This document shows, in pieces, positions 27,301 to 34,237 of a stretch of DNA of 64,000 nucleotides. Under the pieces are notes generated by a model. That model was not told where the DNA came from, did not search any database, and saw nothing but the letters and a program-made list of their open reading frames with translations. Position numbers and translations under genes: made by a program. Source of the DNA: Bacteroides intestinalis DSM 17393 (GTDB lineage Bacteria > Bacteroidota > Bacteroidia > Bacteroidales > Bacteroidaceae); NCBI RefSeq assembly GCF_000172175.1, contig NZ_ABJL02000008.1, positions 2,542,001 through 2,606,000 on the forward strand, given 5' to 3'. Position 1 is the first letter of the stretch. Every line of letters starts with the position of its first letter.

Positions 27301-27741
27301 ACCCACACTGGTACCTTTCACCAATACATTGACACCGATCAGAGGCCCCATATCGTCCGATACCTGACCGGTTATCGTACGTTCTTTTCCTTGTTGGGCA
27401 CCTTCTTGTCCTGATTGAGACTTCTCTGAAAGATAAACAATGTTATCTTCTACTTTAAAAGAAATATTTTTCCCTTTAAGAATAGCAGTCAAGGCATCTT
27501 CGATAGATGCATTCTTCACATTGACTTTTTCCACTGCCGTAGCAGCAAGTTTGTCGTCATAAAAAAATTGATACTTGGATTGAGTTTTGATTTGTTCAAT
27601 GACCGTACCTAATGTCGTGCGAGACATGTTCAAATCCAGTTGGGCAAAAGTCCACTGAACTGATACAGTCATGAAGAACAAGACTAATAAAGCCCGTAGA
27701 AATTTCGAACTTTGAAAAGCATGATTGTTGTCCATAAACAA
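24391..27741 (-). CDS. SusC/RagA TonB-dependent transporter with N-terminal STN domain
   Basis: A 1116-residue outer-membrane transporter (an alternative start two codons in, 27735, is equally good). Signal peptide to TFAQ (about 34), STN domain about 45-110 (TTLGTVIEQIKTQSKYQFFYDDK), carboxypeptidase-regulatory beta domain about 125-205, TonB-box-like region EEVVVTALGIKR, plug about 220-335, then a 22-strand barrel ending in an aromatic Phe (NVRFKF). The STN domain is what contacts FecR anti-sigma factors, and a FecR/ECF pair is encoded just upstream. It is separated from the upstream GH92 gene by 183 bp with a terminator, so it should have its own, probably ECF-dependent, promoter in 27742-27869. 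No promoter consensus is recognised there. Confidence 0.95.
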   Translation of the reverse strand: MFMDNNHAFQSSKFLRALLVLFFMTVSVQWTFAQLDLNMSRTTLGTVIEQIKTQSKYQFFYDDKLAATAVEKVNVKNASIEDALTAILKGKNISFKVEDNIVYLSEKSQSGQEGAQQGKERTITGQVSDDMGPLIGVNVLVKGTSVGCITDFDGNFTLTTTEANPVIQFSYVGYKTQEIAAKEQSVINLMMESDSQLVEEVVVTALGIKRATKALSYNVQEIKSDELTRVKDANLVNSLSGKVAGVTINASSSGVGGASKVVMRGTKGIDQSSNALYVIDGVPMFNLSGEGGQEFDSKGSSEAIADINPEDIESMSVLTGAAAAALYGSHAANGAIVITTKKGKEGRLSLTVSQNTEFLRPFVTPNFQNSYGTGDLLSSAGSVEKSWGNKLNPSNYMGYDPINDFLRTGVVATETVSLSTGTEKNQTYFSASAVNSVGMVPNNDYDRYNFTFRNTTSFLNDKMTLDVSASYIKQKDQNMVNQGTYSNPLVTAYLFPRGDDWNEIKMYERWDTSRNIYTQYWPQGIDTFTGQNPYWIAYRNLRENNKDRYMLSGSLSYKILDWLSVSGRVRVDNSASTYTEKLYATSNTTLAEGSNNGLYGISNTNDKQTYADIMLNINKNFGENLTFQANIGASLSDMQQDVLQNRGPISEDGIPNVFNVFQLDDSKTKRTQSGFHDQTQSVFASLELGYKSTYYLTLTGRSDWPSQLAGPNSTQSAFLYPSVGGSVILSELLKLPQQISFLKVRGSFASVGLPFPRFLANPTYSWDNSNKVWQSKRNYPMYNLKPERTDSWEVGLTARFLNHFNLDLALYTTKTYNQTFDPKISVSSGYSTLYVQTGSVRNKGIELGLGYSNEWGKFKWSSNYVFSTNKNEILELLENYVHPETGTVITKERLDVGGMGQARFILKKGGSLGDLYSTADLQRDSNGNILVDQNGSVTANYNAEDIKLGSVFAKCNMSWRNDFSWKNLNFGFMLSARIGGIVYSATQAAMDMYGVSESTEIARNQGGVYVNGTDLVNAQKWYTTIGSQSGIPQYYTYSATNLRLQEASVGYTIPRDKLWNVADVTVSLVGRNLLMLYCKAPFDPEAVASTGNYYQGIDNFMTPSARSLGFNVRFKF

Positions 27742-27869
27742 AGTTTAAAGGTTACACATTGGTTAATTTTAATCTGCCAGGAGATCCTTTCTCCCGACTT
27801 TCATATATAAACAACAGTCGCTAAAAATACACTTACTACAAAATGATATTTTTTTTCATTAAAACAAAA

Positions 27870-27898
27870 AAGGGAATAGTTTTAATTTCTATTCCCTT
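27870..27898 (-). terminator. Intrinsic terminator of the GH92-sigma-FecR-GH92 transcript
   Basis: Arms 27870-27879 and 27889-27898 form a perfect 10-bp stem; the minus strand then runs into TTTTTT. It lies 27 bp past the GH92 stop and divides the regulator operon from SusC. Confidence 0.85.
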
Positions 27899-27924
27899 CT
27901 TTCTTACATTATTAACTTCAGCCC

Positions 27925-30204
27925 TTACTTCTTTTTTATTTCGTTAGAGAAAGAATATGGATAATCTTCCGGATGTATTCCTCTCTGTAAGTTGGGCTTA
28001 TTACCCATATCAAATTTCAGGACACCGCCCTTCAACAGGTCTTCATGTTTCACATAATTCTTCGTATATTCATTTCCATCCAGACGAAGCGATTCAATAT
28101 ACATATTTTCAGAACTATTGTTTGCTGCATCAATAACCAATGAACGGCCATTCTCAAGATGAAGTGTAGCTTTCTTGAACAAAGGAGCACCGAGAACATA
28201 CTCATCGGTTCCCGGACAAACCGGATAGAAGCCTAATGCTGAGAACACATACCAGGCAGAAGTCTGCCCATTGTCTTCATCTCCACAATACCCATCAGAA
28301 CCTGGAGTATACATACGGTTCATCACCTGACGCAACCAATATTGGGCTTTCCAAGGCTGCCCGGCATAATTGTACATGTAAATCATGTGCTGTATAGGCT
28401 GGTTACCATGCGCATAGTTACCCATGTTCATCACTGTCATTTCACGTATTTCATGAATCACCTGTCCATAATAGCTGTCATCGAAGATGGGAGGAACAAT
28501 AAACACAGAATCCAGCATTTCGACAAAAACTTTTTCACCACCCATCAAATCGATCAAACCTTGCGGATCGTGGAAAACGGACCAGGAGTAATGCCAACTG
28601 TTTCCTTCTGTAAAGGCATCTCCCCATTTCAAAGGTGAGAAAGGTGTCTGGAACTGCCCATCTTTATTACGTCCACGCATCAACAGGCTTTCCTTATCGA
28701 ACACGTTCTTATAGTTCATAGCACGATTGGCAAAAAGTTTCTGCTCTTTCTTCGGACGATCCAGCGCTTTTGCCATCTGATAGATACACCAGTCATCATA
28801 AGCATATTCCAGAGTACGGGCAGCATTCTCATTGATCTTTACGTCATAAGGAACATAACCTAATTCATTATAATATTCATAACCGAGACGTCCGGTAGAA
28901 GAAACTTCAGGATGTACATTCTTTGTGCCATGGATAAGTCCTTCATACAAGGTAGCCACATCATCCACTTTAACCCCCTTCAGATAGGCATCAGCCAGTA
29001 CAGAGGCAGAGTTGTTGCCAATCATACAACCACGATGTCCCGGGCTAGCCCATTCAGGGAAGAAACCGCTTTCCTTATATGTATTGACGAGACCTTCCTG
29101 GATTTGTTTGTTTACCGAAGGATACATCAGGTTGAGGAAAGGGAACAGGCAACGGAAAGTATCCCAGAAGCCGGTATCCGTATACATATATCCAGGTAAT
29201 ACCTGACCATTGTAAGGACTATAATGAACAGGATTGCCAGTTTCATCAAATTCATAAAAAGCACGGGGGAAAAGTACCGAACGATACAGACAAGAATAAA
29301 AAGTACGATACTGATCAAGATTGCCACCATCCACTTCTATTTTACCCAATACCTCATTCCAGGCATCTTGCCCTTTCTGAACCAAAGTATCAAAACTATC
29401 GTTTCCAAGCTCTTTCAAGTTTCTGTCTGCCTGCTCAAAACCGATAAAGGAAGAGGCTACACGAGCATGCACGATTTCTCCTTTACGGGTTTTAAAACCA
29501 ATGATTGCACCTGCATGTCCGGCCTTCTGCTCTTTTTGATTCTCTGCCAAAACGCCATCGGCAACAGAAGCCTGATAAGTGAAAGGCTTGTCGAACTCAA
29601 TAACAAAGTAGTTCTTGAAGTTATTGGGCACTCCACCACTGTTACGGGTTGTGTATCCGATAATCTTATTTTGTTCAGGAATAATTTTAATATAAGATCC
29701 TTTGTCGAAAGCATCCACTACAATATATGAATGTTCATTCTCCGGAAAAGTAAAACGGAATAAAACAGCACGTTCAGTGGGAGTAAACTCTGTCACGACA
29801 TCGTGTTCAGCAAGATACACCTTATAATAATGAGGCAATGCAACTTCTCCTTTATGAGAGAACCAGCTGGCACGCTTATCTTCATTAAATTCGGGTTTGC
29901 CCACTACCGGCATGATAGAAAACTGACCGTAGTCATTAATCCAGGGACTGGGTTGATGGGTTTGTTTAAAACCACGGATTTTATGGGCGGTATAAACATA
30001 CTGCCAACCATCTCCCATTTTTCCTGTTTGAGGAGTCCAGAAATTCATACCCCATGGACGTGCGATAGCAGGATATGTATTGCCTGTAGATAGTTCGAAA
30101 CTGGATAACGTACCCATCAGCGGGTTAACGTATTGTGTTAAATCTTTAGTCTGCGCCCAAAGAGCACAGCCCAAAAAGCACATTGATAAAAGCAGCCTTC
30201 TCAT
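27925..30204 (-). CDS. GH92 alpha-1,2-mannosidase-like, close to characterised BT3990
   Basis: A 759-residue exported enzyme (signal peptide to LWAQ). Sequence from recall is very close to B. thetaiotaomicron BT3990, an alpha-mannosidase of known structure: QYVNPLMGTLSSFELSTGNTYP, GFKQTHQPSPWINDYGQ, FTEGNSWHYSW (acid Glu) and the base region GDEDNGQTSAWYV. It carries IHEIREM with the His-Glu pair associated with alpha-1,2 specificity in GH92. It would remove the terminal alpha-1,2-mannoses of Man9-type glycans. It is 41 bp after fecR, in the same transcript, and followed by a strong terminator. Confidence 0.94.
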   Translation of the reverse strand: MRRLLLSMCFLGCALWAQTKDLTQYVNPLMGTLSSFELSTGNTYPAIARPWGMNFWTPQTGKMGDGWQYVYTAHKIRGFKQTHQPSPWINDYGQFSIMPVVGKPEFNEDKRASWFSHKGEVALPHYYKVYLAEHDVVTEFTPTERAVLFRFTFPENEHSYIVVDAFDKGSYIKIIPEQNKIIGYTTRNSGGVPNNFKNYFVIEFDKPFTYQASVADGVLAENQKEQKAGHAGAIIGFKTRKGEIVHARVASSFIGFEQADRNLKELGNDSFDTLVQKGQDAWNEVLGKIEVDGGNLDQYRTFYSCLYRSVLFPRAFYEFDETGNPVHYSPYNGQVLPGYMYTDTGFWDTFRCLFPFLNLMYPSVNKQIQEGLVNTYKESGFFPEWASPGHRGCMIGNNSASVLADAYLKGVKVDDVATLYEGLIHGTKNVHPEVSSTGRLGYEYYNELGYVPYDVKINENAARTLEYAYDDWCIYQMAKALDRPKKEQKLFANRAMNYKNVFDKESLLMRGRNKDGQFQTPFSPLKWGDAFTEGNSWHYSWSVFHDPQGLIDLMGGEKVFVEMLDSVFIVPPIFDDSYYGQVIHEIREMTVMNMGNYAHGNQPIQHMIYMYNYAGQPWKAQYWLRQVMNRMYTPGSDGYCGDEDNGQTSAWYVFSALGFYPVCPGTDEYVLGAPLFKKATLHLENGRSLVIDAANNSSENMYIESLRLDGNEYTKNYVKHEDLLKGGVLKFDMGNKPNLQRGIHPEDYPYSFSNEIKKK

Positions 30205-30245
30205 ACTATTATATTTATAAGATTATATATTTCAAAAGTTTCCTT

Positions 30246-31253
30246 TTATTTTTTGGGAGACAAAAATACACTATTTCCTACAATTTTATATTCAATAGGT
30301 ATTGCATTTGTACTTTTAATCAAATTCAGGATATCCTCCACAGTGTTTTTCTTCTTCAGTGTACCCGAATATGTTTTAGTAGCATCCATATCAGGCGCCA
30401 GAATAATCTTCACTCCATAAGAATTCTCTAAAGTACGGGCAATCGTAAATATATCGGCATTTTCAAAGACAAACTGATTATTATGCCAATTCTCAATACC
30501 TGTATCCACTTGCTTCACTACCAGACGACGAGTTACAGCGTTCAATTCGGCTTTTTGTCCCGGGGCCAACACAATCATACCCTCATTGTGATTGCCTTTC
30601 ACCTCAATTTCTCCCTTAATCAGTGTAGCTACTGCCGAACGGTTCATCTGATCACTCTTCAAGTTAAAGACCGTACCCAGCACTCTGACTTGCATGGCTT
30701 CACTTCGCACAATAAAAGGCTTTTCTACATTTCTCTTTACTTCAAAATAAGCCTCTCCCTCCATATACACATTTCTTCCATTTTCAGAAAACTCACGCGG
30801 GTACTTCAAGGTTGTATGCTTATTCAACCATACTTTAGTGCCATCGGGCAGCATCAACTCCTTCACCTCATCCCGGGCTACAACAGCCACTAACTGTTCT
30901 TCACTTTGAGACTGATAGATATGATAGCTCAAACCGGATACAAAAAAAATTCCTATGAACATAGCAGCATACTTCATCCAAGTATGCATTCTACGCACCT
31001 TGAACTGTTTAGCTTCTTCCTGTGCCAACCGTTTGAATAACTGCTTTTCTGCTTTTTCTATTTTTTTCTCATCAGTAGAATCGCCATTCTTTCCCAGATG
31101 ATATATTTCCTCTATCCTGAACAATTCACGCGCATTATCGTCCGACTCGTTCAGCCAAGTGTTCACCTCACGGAGTTCTTCTTCAGAACATTCACCCATA
31201 AGGAATTTGACCAGTAATTCTTCATTCAACTTGTTTTTTCCTTCTTTCATCAT
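30246..31253 (-). CDS. FecR-family anti-sigma factor
   Basis: A 335-residue inner-membrane protein. The cytosolic N-terminus (about 1-85, with FLMGECSEEELREVNTWL) binds the sigma factor; one membrane segment follows (about 93-112, KYAAMFIGIFFVSGLSYHI). The periplasmic FecR domain (about 130-225, LMLPDGTKVWLNKHTTLKYP) and a C-terminal DUF4974-like domain (about 255-330) follow, which reads the STN domain of SusC. The alternative start is the next codon (31250). It is 31 bp downstream of the ECF sigma gene. Confidence 0.94.
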   Translation of the reverse strand: MMKEGKNKLNEELLVKFLMGECSEEELREVNTWLNESDDNARELFRIEEIYHLGKNGDSTDEKKIEKAEKQLFKRLAQEEAKQFKVRRMHTWMKYAAMFIGIFFVSGLSYHIYQSQSEEQLVAVVARDEVKELMLPDGTKVWLNKHTTLKYPREFSENGRNVYMEGEAYFEVKRNVEKPFIVRSEAMQVRVLGTVFNLKSDQMNRSAVATLIKGEIEVKGNHNEGMIVLAPGQKAELNAVTRRLVVKQVDTGIENWHNNQFVFENADIFTIARTLENSYGVKIILAPDMDATKTYSGTLKKKNTVEDILNLIKSTNAIPIEYKIVGNSVFLSPKK

Positions 31254-31284
31254 ACTAATAAAACAATCGTTTCGACAAAAACAC

Positions 31285-31845
31285 TTATACCTTATTCAAT
31301 AAAAACAGGACTAACATAAAGTTGAGGTAGCCCAATCTTTCACGCAGGAACTTCAAAGCTTTATACATGTGAGCCTCTACCGTCCGTAACGATATTCCCA
31401 TTGTTTCTGCAATTTCTTTGTTCTTCATATCATGCAGATAACTGAGTTTGAAAACCATCTTGCATTTATCCGGCAGTCCATTAATGGCTTCGGAAAGCTC
31501 TCTTCTAAGCTCACGATCCTCTATCCTTTTCACTACATCATTACTATCCGGCTGATAGAATTCAACCCTCTTCTGATTAATTTCCATTACGACAGCTTCG
31601 TAACTATTCTTGATATCCCGGTGCTTCAAAACATTCAAAGCACGGGTATACACCGCCCGATACAGAAATGCCTGTATCTGCTCTCCCACCGTCACTGTAT
31701 CTTTTCGTCGCCACAATTCCACAAACACATCTTGTACTACGTCCTCTGCTTCTTCCTCGCCCACAATACGTGTAGCATAGAAAAGCAGATTGGCATAGTA
31801 TTTACGGAAAAGGAGTTTATAAGTTGAATCAAAGTTATCACCCAT
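31285..31845 (-). CDS. ECF RNA polymerase sigma factor (RpoE-like, PUL regulator)
   Basis: A 186-residue sigma factor. Region 2 (about 8-75) has the core-binding EEAEDVVQDVFVELW, and region 4 (about 125-178) has LPDKCKMVFKLSYLHDMKNKEIAETMGISLRTVEAHMYKALK. It ends in an unusual hydrophobic tail (LNFMLVLFLLNKV). With FecR and the STN-bearing SusC it forms a trans-envelope switch that should turn on the SusC operon when glycan is imported. It lies between two GH92 genes, 20 bp after the first. Confidence 0.95.
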   Translation of the reverse strand: MGDNFDSTYKLLFRKYYANLLFYATRIVGEEEAEDVVQDVFVELWRRKDTVTVGEQIQAFLYRAVYTRALNVLKHRDIKNSYEAVVMEINQKRVEFYQPDSNDVVKRIEDRELRRELSEAINGLPDKCKMVFKLSYLHDMKNKEIAETMGISLRTVEAHMYKALKFLRERLGYLNFMLVLFLLNKV

Positions 31846-31865
31846 AATCCCACAACTTCATTTTA

Positions 31866-34100
31866 TCACTCTATCGCATACCACACTGCCCCCGGTTTAT
31901 TCCCCATCTCAAATTCAAAGACAGAGCCATTCATTATTTGTTCATGTGTGATATAGCTTTTATCATAAGGTTTCCCGTCGAGTTTCACCGACTGGATATA
32001 TATATTCTCTTCACTAACAGTCGGCGCCAATACCGTAAATGTCTTGCCGTTATCCAAATGCATTTTCATTTCAGGATACATAGGGGTGCCTATTTCATAT
32101 CTGCCGCTAACCGGATCTACCGGATAGAATCCCATTGCGCTAAATACGTACCAAGCAGACATCTGACCACAATCCTCATTCCCGCATAAACCGGCAGGCG
32201 TGTTCTTATAAAGTTCATGCATCACCTCGGCGGCATATTTCTGAGTCTTCCAAGGTTGCCCTACAGCATTAAACAAATAAATGACATGATGGCTCGGTTC
32301 ATTTCCATGCGCATACTGCCCGATCATTCCGGTACTGAAAATAGGCAGATCTTCATCCGCAGAAGGATTATAAGTAAACATACTATCCAGTTTCTGGGCA
32401 AAACGCTCCGTACCTCCGACCAAACCAATCAAACCATCGACATCTTGCTGCACAGACCAGAAATATTGCCAACCGTTACTTTCGCAAATATGCGGAGTAT
32501 AGTCATCCGGACTGAAGGGTTGAATAAAATTTCCTTTATTATCACGCGGCTGCATAAAAGAAGCCTGGGGATTATATACATTCTTATAGTTTTGAGAACG
32601 TTTATAGAATGCATCTGCAATCTGCCTTTCACCCAACTTGTCCGCCATACGGGCAATACAATAATCATCGTAAGCGTATTCCAGAGTTTTAGAGAGCGAC
32701 CAGTTCTCTGAGTTATAATGATCTGTCACATCATAAGGCACATAACCATACTTTTTATACAATCCAATTCCTCGATATTCATCTATATTGGCTGTAGCTA
32801 CACAGGCTTCCAAGGCTTTCTTCGGATCAAAATTTCCTATTCCCTTCAGATAAGCATCCACAATAACCGGTACAGCATGATAGCCTATCATCATATCCGT
32901 TTCACTTCCATAGAAGTTCCATACCGGAAGACGTCCGTTCTGTTCAAAAAAAACAAGAAAAGACTGAACCATATCATTCACACGTTGCGGTTCTATATAA
33001 GTGTAAAGAGGATGAGCGGCACGATAGGTATCCCACAATGAAAAAGTACTGTAATTGGTCCATCTATCTGCCTGATGCACTTGTTTATCGGGACCGTAAT
33101 AGGCACCGTCCACATCATTATAAATAGTCGGTGCCAGCATAGAGTGATACAGAGCCGTATAAAATTTGACTTTCTCATCAGGATCATCACATGTGATTTC
33201 TATCTTAGACAGTTGTTCATTCCAGTTTTTTTGGGTAGTAGCCAGATATTTGTCGAAATCATCATCCGGTGCTTCGGCTGCAAGATTACGAGCAGCTCCC
33301 TCCATGCTTACACCTGATATGGCAGTGGTTACAAGAATCTGCTCTCCTGCAGCGGTATGGAAATCAAAACGGGCGATAGCAGACGTTCCAATCCGTTCAC
33401 CATCCTTGACAATAGTAGCAGTATCCAACTGCATTGCTTTAAACGGTTTAGAGAATCGGGTACGAAAATAAATATGCTGATCGCGTGCCCAACCGTCAGA
33501 AAAGCGATACCCTTGTATGGTAACAGAATCGATTCTCTCAATATAAGTATCATTGGTAAAATCCCAATTCATAGCCTTTCGCAAATTAAGGAAAATGGCA
33601 GCATCTGCTTCAGGGAAGGTATAACGTTGAATACCGCAACGCTCGGTTGCCGTCAGTTCTACATTGATATCATAGTCTTTCAACCGAACCTGATAATATC
33701 CGGCACTGGCAGTTTCTTCGGAGTGAGAAAATAAAGAATGAATACCTAACGGAGCATCCGTCTCTTTATAGGGCAAAGTAACAGGCATAAAAGATATATC
33801 ATATAAATCACCTGCCCCGGTACCTGAAAGGTGGGTATGGCTAAAACCTGCAATCGTGCTGTCCGGATAGAAATAACCGGAGATGCGATCCCATCCCGGA
33901 AGCCCGTTATCGGGACTTAACTGCACCATACCGAACGGAGTTTGTGCTCCGGGATACGTATTCCCGGTAAAATCCGTACCGATAAAGGGGTTGACATACT
34001 CTGTGGCATAGCACTTACTCTTCGTATCCGGTTGCTGGGACACACACGCTGAAAGGGAGAAAAGGAATAAAACCAGTAAAAACAATTCTGACAATTTCAT
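31866..34100 (-). CDS. GH92 alpha-mannosidase, lipoprotein
   Basis: A 744-residue enzyme with a lipobox (LSACVSQQ, Cys19). Signatures are EYVNPFIGTDFTGNTYPGA, STFSLWDTYRAAHP, acid Glu in ICESNGWQYFW, GMIGQYAHGNEPSHH and base region GNEDCGQMSAWYV. Like the 14142-16409 enzyme it lacks the alpha-1,2-type His-Glu pair. It is the first gene of the regulator transcript: GH92, ECF sigma, FecR, GH92. It starts about 80 nt downstream of a minus-strand -7 box (34191-34184). Being lipid-anchored and co-expressed with the sensor, it may act as the basal scouting enzyme. Confidence 0.94.
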   Translation of the reverse strand: MKLSELFLLVLFLFSLSACVSQQPDTKSKCYATEYVNPFIGTDFTGNTYPGAQTPFGMVQLSPDNGLPGWDRISGYFYPDSTIAGFSHTHLSGTGAGDLYDISFMPVTLPYKETDAPLGIHSLFSHSEETASAGYYQVRLKDYDINVELTATERCGIQRYTFPEADAAIFLNLRKAMNWDFTNDTYIERIDSVTIQGYRFSDGWARDQHIYFRTRFSKPFKAMQLDTATIVKDGERIGTSAIARFDFHTAAGEQILVTTAISGVSMEGAARNLAAEAPDDDFDKYLATTQKNWNEQLSKIEITCDDPDEKVKFYTALYHSMLAPTIYNDVDGAYYGPDKQVHQADRWTNYSTFSLWDTYRAAHPLYTYIEPQRVNDMVQSFLVFFEQNGRLPVWNFYGSETDMMIGYHAVPVIVDAYLKGIGNFDPKKALEACVATANIDEYRGIGLYKKYGYVPYDVTDHYNSENWSLSKTLEYAYDDYCIARMADKLGERQIADAFYKRSQNYKNVYNPQASFMQPRDNKGNFIQPFSPDDYTPHICESNGWQYFWSVQQDVDGLIGLVGGTERFAQKLDSMFTYNPSADEDLPIFSTGMIGQYAHGNEPSHHVIYLFNAVGQPWKTQKYAAEVMHELYKNTPAGLCGNEDCGQMSAWYVFSAMGFYPVDPVSGRYEIGTPMYPEMKMHLDNGKTFTVLAPTVSEENIYIQSVKLDGKPYDKSYITHEQIMNGSVFEFEMGNKPGAVWYAIE

Positions 34101-34183
34101 AATACTACATAGTTAACGTGCATATGTAACAACTCAGCATCCGGAAACACTTAACGGTTTCCCTAATAAATTCATCGAACGAA

Positions 34184-34191
34184 CAAATATA
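34184..34191 (-). promoter_or_regulatory. Minus-strand -7 box for the GH92-sigma-fecR transcript
   Basis: The minus strand reads TATATTTG (34191-34184), fitting TAnnTTTG. No convincing -33 element was seen. Position is suitable for a ~77-nt leader before the GH92 start at 34100. Confidence 0.4.
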
Positions 34192-34214
34192 GCCTAAAAA
34201 TTCCAATTAATTTA

Positions 34215-34222
34215 TAACTTTG
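34215..34222 (+). promoter_or_regulatory. Plus-strand -7 box (TAACTTTG) of the HAD-DUF3667 gene
   Basis: TAACTTTG matches TAnnTTTG exactly and ends 15 bp before the ATG at 34238, so the message has a very short leader. It overlaps the TTG at 34220, which rules that codon out as a start. Divergent from the GH92 promoter about 25 bp away. Confidence 0.6.
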
Positions 34223-34237
34223 CCGCAAAAAGCGACA

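Noticed and set aside
34220..34237. TTG start for the HAD-DUF3667 gene
   Set aside because: It overlaps the -7 promoter element; the ATG at 34238 begins right at the HAD domain.
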